A program made the position numbers and the translations under genes. From contig CAROLD010000006.1 in the NCBI GenBank assembly GCA_949035555.1, forward strand, positions 20,116-84,115: DNA of 64,000 nt, given 5' to 3'. Below, piece after piece: positions 9,766-19,269 of this stretch. The DNA comes from an uncultured bacterium. Its GTDB lineage: Bacteria; Cyanobacteriota; Vampirovibrionia; Gastranaerophilales; Gastranaerophilaceae. The notes below the pieces were generated by a model. That model was not told the origin of the DNA. It ran no database searches and saw only the letters and a program-made list of their open reading frames with translations. Each line of letters starts with the position of its first letter. The first letter of the stretch is position 1.

Positions 9766-11027
9766 TTTGCAACCTCCATCCCATCTTTAAATGCTTGGTG
9801 AGTCCATTGGTATTCCCATTTTCCGAAACGTCCGATACTTTCAATACCTATGGCATTTAAGTAATCAAGTACAATTTTCCTGTTTTTATAAATGTTTTTA
9901 TCGAATATCACATTGGCATATTTTTCAAATCGTATGTCTTTGACGATAATTTCATTTTCCGTAAACAGTCCCATCTTCACTAGTTTTTCAATAGTGTTTT
10001 CGAGCACAACATCTGCGTCAGGAATTTGGGATTTATTAGAGAAGAATATTTCTGCTTGCATTGAGCTGCATCCTGTAGGAACATTATCAGGAGATTTTAA
10101 GCTCGGAGAATATACACGGCTTGATAGTATATCTTCGTCATAAATATAAAACCATAGATGTTCTGCGACATCCGTACGCTTAAACCCCAAGGAAACCATA
10201 TAGCCACAGGTGTGCATAAGCTCTGATGCCGCAGATTTAACTTCTAAAGGCACATTGCTAAGCATTTTTACAATTTCCGGAAGCGGTAGAGTTGATATTA
10301 AACGCTCATATGTTGACTGTGAACCGTCTGAGAATGTAACAATTTTGTCTTCAGCATTGATATGTGTTGCCTCTTTGTTAAATCTTATATTCAAACCTTC
10401 TCTGCATTTGTCTAAAATTGAACGAAATCCGCCTTTTTGAGGATATTTCATATGGGATGTATAATAAAATGTTTTATCTTGAGTTTCGAATGCCCCGCGT
10501 AAAACTTCTTCCAAATCAGGAGAATACATTCTGTTTCCGACCCATTTTGTTTCAAGTTCTTTCGCTTCTACTCCCCAGTATTTTTGAGTATAACGGAATG
10601 GGAAATTCTCTGCAAAATAGTCTCCATACTGCACTCTGAGCCAATCTTCATAATTTTCAAGTTCATTAAAAGGTTTTTGTCTTCTATTTATAAAACCTTT
10701 AATAATTTGAACTTTTTCTTCTACAGGTAATGGTGCAAGGTTGTTTTGCGCAGGGTGTTTTAACCAGTAACCCTTATAATAATTTGAAGATACACTTGGA
10801 TGTGCGAATGTAGGCGATGATTCTTCAAACAGATTTTTTATATAATCATCCGTGGCAAATGTGAAATGTACAAATTTGTCAAAACGAAATCCATCTATTG
10901 TAAAATTGCCGCATAAACCACCCCAATCATTACTTTTTTCAAAAATAACAACATTTTCGCCGGCATTTTTTAAATGGTAACCGGCAGAAATACCTGCAAT
11001 TCCGCTCCCTAAAATTACAACAGACAT
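9750..11027 (-). CDS. FAD-dependent amine-oxidase/UDP-galactopyranose mutase-like protein
   Basis: 425 residues. The N-terminus VVILGSGIAGISAGYHLK is a dinucleotide-binding motif, followed by VVIFEKSNDWGGLCGNF and a C-terminal FAD contact region (NAIGIESIGRFGKWEYQWT). The layout resembles UGM-like and protoporphyrinogen-oxidase-like flavoproteins found in polysaccharide clusters. A true UGM would supply UDP-galactofuranose, but similarity by eye is only to the wider superfamily, so the substrate is open. It is coupled to rfbG (one base gap) and to the downstream GT8 gene. Confidence 0.7.
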   Translation of the reverse strand: MSVVILGSGIAGISAGYHLKNAGENVVIFEKSNDWGGLCGNFTIDGFRFDKFVHFTFATDDYIKNLFEESSPTFAHPSVSSNYYKGYWLKHPAQNNLAPLPVEEKVQIIKGFINRRQKPFNELENYEDWLRVQYGDYFAENFPFRYTQKYWGVEAKELETKWVGNRMYSPDLEEVLRGAFETQDKTFYYTSHMKYPQKGGFRSILDKCREGLNIRFNKEATHINAEDKIVTFSDGSQSTYERLISTLPLPEIVKMLSNVPLEVKSAASELMHTCGYMVSLGFKRTDVAEHLWFYIYDEDILSSRVYSPSLKSPDNVPTGCSSMQAEIFFSNKSQIPDADVVLENTIEKLVKMGLFTENEIIVKDIRFEKYANVIFDKNIYKNRKIVLDYLNAIGIESIGRFGKWEYQWTHQAFKDGMEVAKCISI

Positions 11028-11028
11028 T

Positions 11029-12144
11029 CTATTTTACCTCTGCTAATGACTTCTGCTCCCACATATAACCTTTGTCCATATGTGCTTGAATTTGCGTTTT
11101 GCAATAGTCAAACATGTCATTGCATTGCAAAGCTTCTTTGTACCAATCTACGGTGAATTCAATTGCTTCATAGAATGATAATTTTGCTTCCCAATTAAGC
11201 ATTCTGTATGCTTTAGTAACATCTAAGCTAAGAAGAGTATTTTCATGTACCATATTTGGCATTGAAGCATCAACAACTTTACCTTTGCCATAATATTTCA
11301 CCAGGTATTCAACAACTTCCCATACTGTTTTGTTGCACTCAATTGGAGGTCCGAAATTAAAACCTTCTGAATATTTAACAGGTTCTTCCATTAATTTTTG
11401 CCCTACTCGTAAATATCCGCTGAGAGGTTCTAACACATGTTCCCATGGACGAGTTGCTTTAGGACTTCTTATTTCAATATCTTTACCTTCTTCGATAAAT
11501 CTTATACAATCAGGTACAAGGCGGTTGTCTGACCAATCTCCCCCGCCAATTACATTTCCTGCTCGTACAGATGCGATGGCTTTTCCATGTTTTGTATAAT
11601 CTTTAGGATTAAAATAAGAGTTTCTGTATGAGGAAATCATTAATTCCGCACAACCCTTTGATGAAGAATAAGGGTCATAACCGCCCATTCTGTCAGTTTC
11701 TTTGTAACCCCAGATTTGTTCAATATTTTCATAACACTTATCAGAAGTAATCATTACAACGGTCTTAATACAATCAAATTTTCTAACCGCTTCCATAATA
11801 TTGAGAGAGCCTATAACATTAGTTTCATAGGTGAATTTTGGATTATCATACGCAGTTCTGACTAAAGCCTGTGCCGCAAGGTGAAAAATTACTTCCGGCT
11901 GATATTTAGCAATTGTTTCTTCAAGTTTTTTACTATCTCTCACATCACCTTTTACATCTGCATATAAATGCTGTTCAAGATGAGATGCTTTATAGTTCCC
12001 TCGTAAAGAATACGGTTCTAATGCATAACCTACAACCTTTGCTCCTAACATTGTAAGCCATATTGACAACCAGCTTCCTTTAAAACCTGTATGACCTGTT
12101 ACTAATACAGTTTTCCCATTATAAACATTATTAAAATTAGACAT
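11029..12144 (-). CDS. rfbG: CDP-glucose 4,6-dehydratase
   Basis: 371 residues, an extended short-chain dehydrogenase. It has the NAD motif TGHTGFKGSWL, the KGDVRD stretch, FHLAAQALVR, and the catalytic YxxxK in DPYSSSKGCAE. Normal family length (~360). It converts CDP-glucose to CDP-4-keto-6-deoxyglucose. The pairing with rfbF two genes upstream supports CDP over dTDP chemistry. The gene overlaps the preceding reductase gene by 8 bases. Confidence 0.9.
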   Translation of the reverse strand: MSNFNNVYNGKTVLVTGHTGFKGSWLSIWLTMLGAKVVGYALEPYSLRGNYKASHLEQHLYADVKGDVRDSKKLEETIAKYQPEVIFHLAAQALVRTAYDNPKFTYETNVIGSLNIMEAVRKFDCIKTVVMITSDKCYENIEQIWGYKETDRMGGYDPYSSSKGCAELMISSYRNSYFNPKDYTKHGKAIASVRAGNVIGGGDWSDNRLVPDCIRFIEEGKDIEIRSPKATRPWEHVLEPLSGYLRVGQKLMEEPVKYSEGFNFGPPIECNKTVWEVVEYLVKYYGKGKVVDASMPNMVHENTLLSLDVTKAYRMLNWEAKLSFYEAIEFTVDWYKEALQCNDMFDYCKTQIQAHMDKGYMWEQKSLAEVK

Positions 12145-13054
12145 TTAATAATTCTCCTTTGTTATATTCTTTCCACCATTCAATTGTTTGTATTAATCCT
12201 TCTTCAAGAGTATATTTTGGTTCCCATCCGATGGATTTCAATTTTTCGTTATTCCCGATAACAAGTTCGTCTCCAAATGCGGCAGGAATTGCACCCCAAA
12301 GAATTTGCCCTTTAAAGTTTGTAAGCTCTGCAATCATATTAACAATATTTCGAAGTTGTACAGGTTTACCTGAACAAATATTTACTGCTCCCTGTATTTC
12401 ACTTTCAAATACGTCAACAATTCCGCGAGCAGTATCTTCAACATGCAAGTAATCCTGATATTTAAGGCAGTCACTTACTTTAACGTCTTCACCATTAATG
12501 CAGGAATTTATGACTGAAGGCATAAGTCTTTGCGGTTTCTCTTTAGGACCGTATAGATTGAATATTCTCGGCCATTTAAAATCTATATTATTTTGTTTGC
12601 AATAAACCTTTGCAATGTTGAAAATAGCATTTTTCCCATTGCCATAAAGAGTTTGCGGATCCGTAGGAGTAGTATCCTCAATAAGATAGCCGTACTTGTA
12701 TTCATATTCTGAAATTGTACCTGCTCCTACAAATTTTTTACCACCGTATTCATGAAAATCTTTGAGTAAATTTAATGTTGCAATCGTCCAGTCCATATTA
12801 AGGTTAGAGCTATGGCAACCTTTTCCCACATACCATGCCAGATGAATTAAATTTTCAAAATGATGTTCTTTCAGAAAATTTTTAACCGCATTTGAGTCCA
12901 TTAAATTCATCTCATACTGAATAAGCCCTTCGTGATGTGGTGCAAACGGAGGGAATACAAGTGAATGAACCTCATAACCTCTTTTTAAAAGTTCATTTAC
13001 AACATTTTGACCAATAAAACCTGTACCCCCGGTTATTAAAACTTTTTTTGACAT
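12137..13054 (-). CDS. NAD-dependent epimerase/reductase, probable CDP-4-keto-6-deoxyhexose reductase
   Basis: 306 residues from the ATG at 13054, chosen because AGGAAAGG lies just upstream; an in-frame ATG 18 bases earlier is the alternative. The N-terminus KKVLITGGTGFIGQNVV is the NAD(P) motif. LIHLAWYVGKGC and the LYGNGKNA segment (YxxxK) give the SDR core. It sits between rfbF and rfbG, where CDP-abequose or CDP-paratose synthases are found, so it probably reduces or epimerises the rfbG product. No RfbH-type 3-dehydrase is in the window, so a 6-deoxyhexose rather than a 3,6-dideoxyhexose is likely. Confidence 0.75.
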   Translation of the reverse strand: MSKKVLITGGTGFIGQNVVNELLKRGYEVHSLVFPPFAPHHEGLIQYEMNLMDSNAVKNFLKEHHFENLIHLAWYVGKGCHSSNLNMDWTIATLNLLKDFHEYGGKKFVGAGTISEYEYKYGYLIEDTTPTDPQTLYGNGKNAIFNIAKVYCKQNNIDFKWPRIFNLYGPKEKPQRLMPSVINSCINGEDVKVSDCLKYQDYLHVEDTARGIVDVFESEIQGAVNICSGKPVQLRNIVNMIAELTNFKGQILWGAIPAAFGDELVIGNNEKLKSIGWEPKYTLEEGLIQTIEWWKEYNKGELLNV

Positions 13055-13055
13055 A

Positions 13056-13871
13056 TTAAACCTTTCCTGCAAGACTTACATAAGCATTCTGTTTATCCCA
13101 TACTTTCCAAGGAGCGTTACCTGATGCCCACATTTCATCAAGTTCAATCTTGTCCCTTAGTGTATCCATCGGACGCCAGAAACCATCATGCTTATATGCA
13201 CAAAGCTGTCCTGCATTTGCTATATTTTCAAGCGGTCGTCTTTCAAAAATTTCTTTTGGATTATCTGCTTCTATAAAATCAAAAACTTCCGGCTGACAGA
13301 CGAAAAATCCTCCATTTATCCATGCTCCGTCACCTTTCGGTTTTTCTTTGAATGATGCTATTGTGTTATCTGCTGTGATATTCAGTGCCCCAAATCTTCC
13401 GGAAGGCTGCACAGAGGTCATGGTCATAAGTTTCCCTGATTTTTTATGAAATTCAACAACATTTGCTATATTTACATCTGAAACGCCATCGCCGTAAGTT
13501 AATAAAAACGGTTCATTTCCTACGTAATCTTGTGCTTTTTTTATGCGTCCTCCGGTCATTGTGTTTTGTCCGGTATAAAGCATTGTAACTTTCCATGGTT
13601 CAGTACGCATTTTATGAAGTTCGATACTATTAGTTTTCATGTCCACAGTAACATCTGAATATCTTTGGTAGTAATGTACAAAATAATCTTTAATTATATG
13701 AGATTTATAGCCTGTTAAAATTACAAAATCATTAAATCCGTAATGAGAATAAATTTTCATAATATGCCATAAAATCGGGTAACCGCCAATTTCAACCATA
13801 GGTTTCGGTTTTGTTCCAGTTTCTTCTCCTAAACGAGTACCAAGTCCCCCTGCAAGTATCAATACTTTCAT
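13056..13871 (-). CDS. rfbF: Glucose-1-phosphate cytidylyltransferase
   Basis: 271 residues. The N-terminal nucleotidyltransferase signature LAGGLGTRLGEETGTKPKPM, the YGDGVSDVNI metal site and NGGFFVCQPEVFDFI match RfbF. It makes CDP-glucose from glucose-1-phosphate and CTP, the first step of CDP-6-deoxysugar synthesis, and directly precedes the epimerase and rfbG. AGGAAGGG lies eight to ten bases before the ATG. The 140 bases upstream are non-coding and probably hold the promoter of this sub-operon. Confidence 0.93.
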   Translation of the reverse strand: MKVLILAGGLGTRLGEETGTKPKPMVEIGGYPILWHIMKIYSHYGFNDFVILTGYKSHIIKDYFVHYYQRYSDVTVDMKTNSIELHKMRTEPWKVTMLYTGQNTMTGGRIKKAQDYVGNEPFLLTYGDGVSDVNIANVVEFHKKSGKLMTMTSVQPSGRFGALNITADNTIASFKEKPKGDGAWINGGFFVCQPEVFDFIEADNPKEIFERRPLENIANAGQLCAYKHDGFWRPMDTLRDKIELDEMWASGNAPWKVWDKQNAYVSLAGKV

Positions 13872-14011
13872 TTTAAATTCCCTTCCTAAAATAAGTTTTT
13901 ACGGAAAATATTTCCTTTTTTTATTTTAGTTTGGTGAATTTTAAATGTTATATCTATTTTGAAAAAAATTAGCCACATGGGTAATATTTTTGTAATATAA
14001 ATTTACATATA

Positions 14012-15028
14012 TTAATCAGAAATTGCAGTGTTAAAACCTGTCCAATCAAAGTTCTTTGTTTTGACTTTCTTATTTATCTGCGATAAGTCCTCTGTTTTTA
14101 AAATTTCAAACTGATTTGAAAAATCTCTTTTTAAGTCAATCATCGGAATCCCGAATTCTTTTGATATTTTTTCAACTTTAATATCATAATTTACTGATAA
14201 AATCTTTGTTCCTGAGATTAAACCTATAATAATAGCATGGAAGCGCATTGCTATCATATATTTTGCCTTTGAAAGTCCGGTTATAATTTCTTCATTTGTA
14301 AGGTTTGTATAAAGAGTAGTTTTTATATCAGGATTTAAAAGGTTTAGTGCTTTTTGAAATTTTTTGCAAATCAGTATATCTATTGAGTCCTGAAACGAAT
14401 AAATTTCAATGGATTTATCTCCAAATTCTTTTGATATTTTTTCAGCTAATCTATCTATAAAGTCATCATTCATTGTTTTAAAATCCCTTAACTGTACAGC
14501 GACAGTTTCGGTTTTTTCATCAGTATTAATTATTGTTGAGAATATCGGATCACAGACTAAATCTGCTTGAATTCCCCATTTTCTTAATAAATTTAAGCTT
14601 TTTTCATCTCTAACACTGATGTAAGAGCAATGTTTTAAGATATTCTTAGTGAGCATTTGACCAATTTTATTATTTATTGGTCCAATACCTTGTGCAAAAA
14701 TTATTACTTTTTTTCTCAGCAATAATCCAATTATGATAATTGTCAGATAGTAAATCAAACTTTTAAGACTTGTGGCGTCTTGCAGAAGACTTCCACCGCC
14801 AGATACTAAGATGTTAGATTTAGAGATTGCGCCGATAATATCAAAAATTTTAAATGTATAGATACTTCTTATATGCTTATATTGATTTTTTGTATATTCC
14901 GGGTCTGACGATATAATTGTAATTCTATGTCCGTCTTTTTGTAATTTGTTTACCAGAACAGACAATATGGCTTCATCGCCAAAGTTTTTGAAGCCGAAAT
15001 AGCCTGATAAAACAAATCTCTTTTTCAT
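14012..15028 (-). CDS. csaB: Polysaccharide pyruvyl transferase (CsaB family)
   Basis: 338 residues. Visible are SGYFGFKNFGDEAIL, SGGGSLLQDATS, FAQGIGPI and AMRFHAIIIGL, all marks of the CsaB/polysaccharide pyruvyl transferase family. These enzymes add a ketal pyruvate to a cell-wall polymer, the anchor for SLH-domain proteins in many bacteria. The start overlaps the kdgK stop by one base (TAATG). No SLH protein is encoded in this window. Confidence 0.85.
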   Translation of the reverse strand: MKKRFVLSGYFGFKNFGDEAILSVLVNKLQKDGHRITIISSDPEYTKNQYKHIRSIYTFKIFDIIGAISKSNILVSGGGSLLQDATSLKSLIYYLTIIIIGLLLRKKVIIFAQGIGPINNKIGQMLTKNILKHCSYISVRDEKSLNLLRKWGIQADLVCDPIFSTIINTDEKTETVAVQLRDFKTMNDDFIDRLAEKISKEFGDKSIEIYSFQDSIDILICKKFQKALNLLNPDIKTTLYTNLTNEEIITGLSKAKYMIAMRFHAIIIGLISGTKILSVNYDIKVEKISKEFGIPMIDLKRDFSNQFEILKTEDLSQINKKVKTKNFDWTGFNTAISD

Positions 15029-15975
15029 TAAATATCCTCTGTTTTAAATATTTTATAAACATCTTCATAATGCGGAGTTGATTTTATCGCACCTATACCT
15101 TGAGCTTGAAGCCCGGCATCGATTGACGCAATTTTGGCGGCTTCAGTAGGGTTATAACCGCGTGCCACAGCGTGCAAAAATGCTCCGTTGAAAGCATCGC
15201 CTGAGGAGGTTGTATCTACAATATTATCGGTGTAGAATGGTACAAAATTTCTGCTTCCCTGATAATCTATATGATAACCCTTATCACTGCTTGATTTTAT
15301 AACGACGGTCTGAATACCCATATCTGCCATATGTTTCATTATATTTTCAAGAGATTCAATGTCAAAAATGCTTTTTGTATCATATTTTGAACTCATAAAT
15401 AAAATATCTGTAAGCGGTGCTATTTCATCAAAATATTCTTTTGCATCTTCCGCAGTAGAAATTAATGATGAATAATTAGGGTCATATGCCGTCATTACGC
15501 CGTTTTCTCTAGCTATTTCAAAAGCCTTTTTAACAGCTTCACGCGAGCCCAGGGATAGTGATTGTGTAATTCCGGATGCATATACTATTTTTGAACTCTT
15601 TATGTATTCCGGGTCAATATCTTCCAGTGTTAATTTAGCAGGAGCGATTTTTTTTCTGTAATAAATAAACTCTTTATCTTGAACAGAAGTTCTGGAAACC
15701 ATATAAATACCGTTTTTATCAGAAACAGTACGCACATTACTTATATCCAATCCTTCATTTTCCCAACTGGAAAGCAAATATTCTTTGAATGCATCTTCCC
15801 CCAGGCAAGTTATAAAGCCAACTTTTGAATTTAATCTTTTTGCCGCAACTGCAACAACCAAAGAATCTCCACCATAGTATTTATGAAGACATTCAGCATC
15901 TTTAAACTTTTGATTAGTAGAAAATTCTATAAGGCTTTCGCCAATTGTGATAAGATCAAATTTTTTTTCGTTCAT
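15028..15975 (-). CDS. kdgK: PfkB-family sugar kinase, probable 2-keto-3-deoxygluconate kinase
   Basis: 315 residues. The ribokinase fold shows YGGDSLVVAVAAKRL near the N-terminus, AYDPNYSS in the centre and the anion-hole/catalytic motif DTTSSGDAFNGAF. The adjacent KDPG aldolase gene (3-base gap) points to 2-keto-3-deoxygluconate as substrate, which the kinase would turn into KDPG. Other PfkB sugar kinases cannot be excluded. The usual GAGD is SSGD here; the catalytic Asp is kept. Confidence 0.8.
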   Translation of the reverse strand: MNEKKFDLITIGESLIEFSTNQKFKDAECLHKYYGGDSLVVAVAAKRLNSKVGFITCLGEDAFKEYLLSSWENEGLDISNVRTVSDKNGIYMVSRTSVQDKEFIYYRKKIAPAKLTLEDIDPEYIKSSKIVYASGITQSLSLGSREAVKKAFEIARENGVMTAYDPNYSSLISTAEDAKEYFDEIAPLTDILFMSSKYDTKSIFDIESLENIMKHMADMGIQTVVIKSSSDKGYHIDYQGSRNFVPFYTDNIVDTTSSGDAFNGAFLHAVARGYNPTEAAKIASIDAGLQAQGIGAIKSTPHYEDVYKIFKTEDI

Positions 15976-15978
15976 AAT

Positions 15979-16584
15979 TTAGTTAAATTGCTCCAATAAA
16001 TTTTTTGCCCTTCTGGTTATTTCGCTGTAAGAGTCTGCGAGTGTTAAGTGTCTTCCTATGCCTACTGCGGTAGCGCCTGCCTCAATATAATCTTTAACCT
16101 CTTCAAGTTTTACATTCCCCTGAGGAATAACATTCAAAAAAGGCATCGGTCTTAGCAGATCTTCTATGTATTGAACGCCGCCCATTGCTGTTACAGGATA
16201 AATCTTCACTACAGGAATTCGGGACTTCCAAGCATTATATGCTTCATTTGCAGTTGATGTACCCGCAATTAATGGAAGTTTTTTATCTTTGGAAATTTTT
16301 AATAAATTAGTTTGGAATATTGGTGAGGATATCAGTTTAGCACCAGCTTCAAGTGCAGCTTGCGCCTGCATTGATGTAATAATCCCACCAGCACAAATAA
16401 TAGCATCTTTCGAGAGTTCTCTTATTGCATTAAAAATATTTGGAGTTTCAACATTAATTTCCATAATATCAAGTCCGCCATCAATTAGTGCTCTTGCCGT
16501 ATCTGTTACGATTTGAGCATCAGTGCTTCTTATTATCGGGAATACTTTATTACTTGAAAGTTTTTCTATTAAGTTTATGTTCAT
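15979..16584 (-). CDS. eda: 2-dehydro-3-deoxyphosphogluconate (KDPG) aldolase
   Basis: 201 residues, typical of Eda. The Schiff-base lysine lies in VVKIYPVTAMGG and the catalytic Glu in MEINVETPN. ICAGGIITS and VIPQGNVKLEEV complete the barrel. It cleaves KDPG to pyruvate and glyceraldehyde-3-phosphate. With kdgK it forms a two-gene unit, first in the minus-strand run. It is divergent from the adenylate cyclase gene across a 65-base AT-rich promoter gap. Confidence 0.9.
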   Translation of the reverse strand: MNINLIEKLSSNKVFPIIRSTDAQIVTDTARALIDGGLDIMEINVETPNIFNAIRELSKDAIICAGGIITSMQAQAALEAGAKLISSPIFQTNLLKISKDKKLPLIAGTSTANEAYNAWKSRIPVVKIYPVTAMGGVQYIEDLLRPMPFLNVIPQGNVKLEEVKDYIEAGATAVGIGRHLTLADSYSEITRRAKNLLEQFN

Positions 16585-16649
16585 ATTCTATCCTTTTTTT
16601 GAAATTTATTATATCATAAAATAAAAAACATTGATTGGGAGCTTAGAGG

Positions 16650-18620
16650 ATGAAAAAATTCAAGAATAAACTGTTTTATATAAATGCTTTTATTTTGTAT
16701 TTAATATTTATGTTTTTGGCGTCATTCTTAACTTTATTGTTATTCGATTCCTCTGCGCGAAATTTGTTAATTAACCAATCAACACAGCTATACAGAAACG
16801 GATCTGCCGACACTTTAATCGTAGTTATAGACGATTATTCTGTACAAAAGTACAAATGGCCTTGGGTAAGAGATCAATATACCGATTTGCTGAATTATTT
16901 CTACAAATATGCAAACCCTAAAGTTATAGGACTGGATATGGTAATTAATGGTTATGACGAAAATAATCCATCACATGTGAAATTTTTTAATCAAATTTCA
17001 AAAATGAATAATTTAGTTTCCAGTTTTGTTCCTGATACTGTTCCTGAAACTGATACGGTATTACTTAACACTCTTAAAAAGAAATTTTCGCTTGAGGTCG
17101 ATGAACGTAATGTTAATTTTCCGACTTATTTTTATAGTATTGCTAAAATGTCACAAAAAATGGCGCAAGCCTCAAATAATTACGGATCAGTAAAAATTGA
17201 GCCGGAAACGAGATTTCAATATGTTTTATCGGCAATTAATTTAATTAAGATTGGTGATGAGTTTTATCCGTCACTCCCGCTAAAGATGTATTTATTATCC
17301 AATAATACAAATAAGATAATGCTTGACAGAGATTACATAACCGTACCAAAAACAGGGCTGAAAATTCCATATGAGTCAGGTTGTCTTGAATATATCAGAA
17401 CAAATATCCGGTACTATGAAAATCGTGATATTGGTGAATTCAGTAGTCAGTATTCGCATGGAATAATTTCCGCTTCTAAAATACTAGACACATATAAAGC
17501 TCTTGAAGCGGGAAAAACTCCTGATTATAGCTCAGGTGAATATATTAATCCTAATTTATTTAAAAACAAAGCAGTGTTTATAGGACAAAATGTCACAGGT
17601 CCATCTGCCGACGTATTGAAAACTCCTATGAATGATATGCATCCAGGGGTCGATATTCAAGCTACTATTTTTGATAATTTAAAAGAGTCATATTTCTTAC
17701 ATTATGTAGGGTTTACAGCCTCTTTTGCAATTTTTATGCTTCTTTCAATAATTGCTTTTGTTTTAGTAATGAGATGCAAATTTATTAAAGGTTTATTATC
17801 AATTCTATTGATTGATATCATATTTCTTATCTTTGTATATTTGATGGCATATACGAAAGGATTAATTTTTACTTATTCTGTTCCGCTGGTATGTCAGTTT
17901 GTTACTATAGTATTTGGATATTCCTTTAAATTTATAACCGAAAACCGTAATAAAGAAAAAATTAAGCAGGCAATGGGTAAATACCTCTCTCAGGATATTA
18001 TGAAAAATGTTGTAAGTAATATTGATGATTTAAAACTTGGTGGTAAGCGTGCCGTGGTAACTGTATTATTTTCTGATATTAGAGGTTTTACCAGTCTGAG
18101 TGAAAAAATGTCGGCAGAAGAGGTTTCTGTCATATTAAACGAATATTTTGCAGAAATGGAGCCTATTATTACCAAATATAACGGGGTTATAAATAAATTC
18201 ATAGGTGATGCTGTTATGGCAATATTTGGGGAGCCGATTCAAGATATAAACCATCCGCAAAATGCGGTTAAATGTGCATACGAAATGCTTAAAAAAGTGG
18301 AATATCTTCGTGAAAAATGGTTATTTGAAGGAAAACCTAAAATTGAAATCGGCGTTGGTATAAACACCGGTGAAGTGTTTATTGGGAATATAGGTACCGA
18401 AACGCGTATGGAATATACCGTAATCGGTGACACGGTAAACCTTGCAAGCCGTATAGAAAGCTACAATAAAGTATATAAAACGAATCTTCTGGTAAGCAGC
18501 TCCACTTATGAACATATTGCAGGAACTGCAGATGTTATAAAGATTTCGGAAGTTCAAATCCGCGGCAAAGCTAAAAAAATGAATATTTACGAAGTTTTAA
18601 GAATTGATTTGAAAAAATAA
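16650..18620 (+). CDS. CHASE2-domain adenylate/guanylate cyclase
   Basis: 656 residues. A membrane helix near residues 10-32 is followed by a ~300-residue extracytoplasmic CHASE2 sensor (VIDDYSVQKYKWPWVRDQY, VIGLDMVINGYDE, VFIGQNVTGPSADV). Three membrane helices lie at about residues 350-430. A class III cyclase domain follows: metal-binding FSDIRGFTSLSEKM and NKFIGDAVMAIFGEP, then GINTGEVFIGNIG and YTVIGDTVNLASR. The Lys of NKF and Thr of YTV fit adenylate specificity. CHASE2-cyclases are common in cyanobacteria. A strong terminator follows the stop. Confidence 0.93.
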   Translation: MKKFKNKLFYINAFILYLIFMFLASFLTLLLFDSSARNLLINQSTQLYRNGSADTLIVVIDDYSVQKYKWPWVRDQYTDLLNYFYKYANPKVIGLDMVINGYDENNPSHVKFFNQISKMNNLVSSFVPDTVPETDTVLLNTLKKKFSLEVDERNVNFPTYFYSIAKMSQKMAQASNNYGSVKIEPETRFQYVLSAINLIKIGDEFYPSLPLKMYLLSNNTNKIMLDRDYITVPKTGLKIPYESGCLEYIRTNIRYYENRDIGEFSSQYSHGIISASKILDTYKALEAGKTPDYSSGEYINPNLFKNKAVFIGQNVTGPSADVLKTPMNDMHPGVDIQATIFDNLKESYFLHYVGFTASFAIFMLLSIIAFVLVMRCKFIKGLLSILLIDIIFLIFVYLMAYTKGLIFTYSVPLVCQFVTIVFGYSFKFITENRNKEKIKQAMGKYLSQDIMKNVVSNIDDLKLGGKRAVVTVLFSDIRGFTSLSEKMSAEEVSVILNEYFAEMEPIITKYNGVINKFIGDAVMAIFGEPIQDINHPQNAVKCAYEMLKKVEYLREKWLFEGKPKIEIGVGINTGEVFIGNIGTETRMEYTVIGDTVNLASRIESYNKVYKTNLLVSSSTYEHIAGTADVIKISEVQIRGKAKKMNIYEVLRIDLKK

Positions 18621-18657
18621 AAAAAAGCGCCTTAGCTAAATAAGGCGCTTTTTTTAA
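18621..18657. terminator. Rho-independent terminator, usable from both strands
   Basis: The stem AGCGCCTTA pairs with TAAGGCGCT around a six-base loop (GCTAAA), with A-runs on the left and T-runs on the right. It lies between the convergent cyclase and yajQ genes and can stop transcripts from both. Confidence 0.9.
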
Positions 18658-18666
18658 ATTAAATTT

Positions 18667-19167
18667 TTATCTGTAGTTTGTGAATTGAAGCGGGTAATCA
18701 TATTTTTCTTCATTTTTACGAAGAGTTTGAATCACTGCCTGCAAATCATCCTTATCTTTTCCGGTAACTCTTACCTGCTCACCTTGAATTGATGCCTGTA
18801 CTTTTAATTTTGTAGCCTTAATATCAGAGACAATTGTTTTTGCAAGTTCTTGAGTTAAGCCTTTTTTAAGTTCAAATACCTGTCGGACATTTCCGCCTAG
18901 TGCGTTTTCTACAGGTTTCGGGTCAAGAATTTTTATACTTAAATTTCTTTTTACAAGTTTAGACTGTAAAATATCAATAATATTTCTTAACTTCATTTCA
19001 TCATTTGTCGTAATTGTAATTGCTTTATCAGCTTCCAAATCGACTTCTGAATTTGAATTTTTTAAGTCAAATCTTGATGTGAGCTCTCTTTTTACCTGAT
19101 CAACCGCGTTAACTAATTCTTGTTTGTTGTATTCTGATACAATATCAAAACTGCAATCTTTAGCCAT
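18667..19167 (-). CDS. yajQ: YajQ family nucleotide-binding protein
   Basis: 166 residues from the ATG at 19167. A GGAG motif eight bases upstream decides this start over a GTG nine bases earlier. DCSFDIVSEYNKQELVNAVDQ at the N-terminus, LDPKPVENALGGNVRQ and the C-terminal VRVTGKDKDDLQAVIQ are standard for YajQ (UPF0234), two RRM-like domains. Some family members bind cyclic di-GMP or nucleic acid. Stand-alone gene, convergent with the cyclase. Confidence 0.93.
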   Translation of the reverse strand: MAKDCSFDIVSEYNKQELVNAVDQVKRELTSRFDLKNSNSEVDLEADKAITITTNDEMKLRNIIDILQSKLVKRNLSIKILDPKPVENALGGNVRQVFELKKGLTQELAKTIVSDIKATKLKVQASIQGEQVRVTGKDKDDLQAVIQTLRKNEEKYDYPLQFTNYR

Positions 19168-19213
19168 AATATACACTCCTTTATTTTATATAGGGTTAAA
19201 TATAACATAAAAA

Positions 19214-19235
19214 AGCAGGATTTGGAAATCCTGCT
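19214..19235 (-). terminator. Terminator hairpin downstream of the 19270-19599 gene
   Basis: A perfect 10-bp stem AGCAGGATTT / AAATCCTGCT with a two-base loop. On the minus strand it is followed by a T-run (the A-run at 19208-19213). It separates the small membrane-protein gene from yajQ. Confidence 0.75.
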
Positions 19236-19269
19236 GAAATTTAACACTACACACTTTATTATTTGGAAT

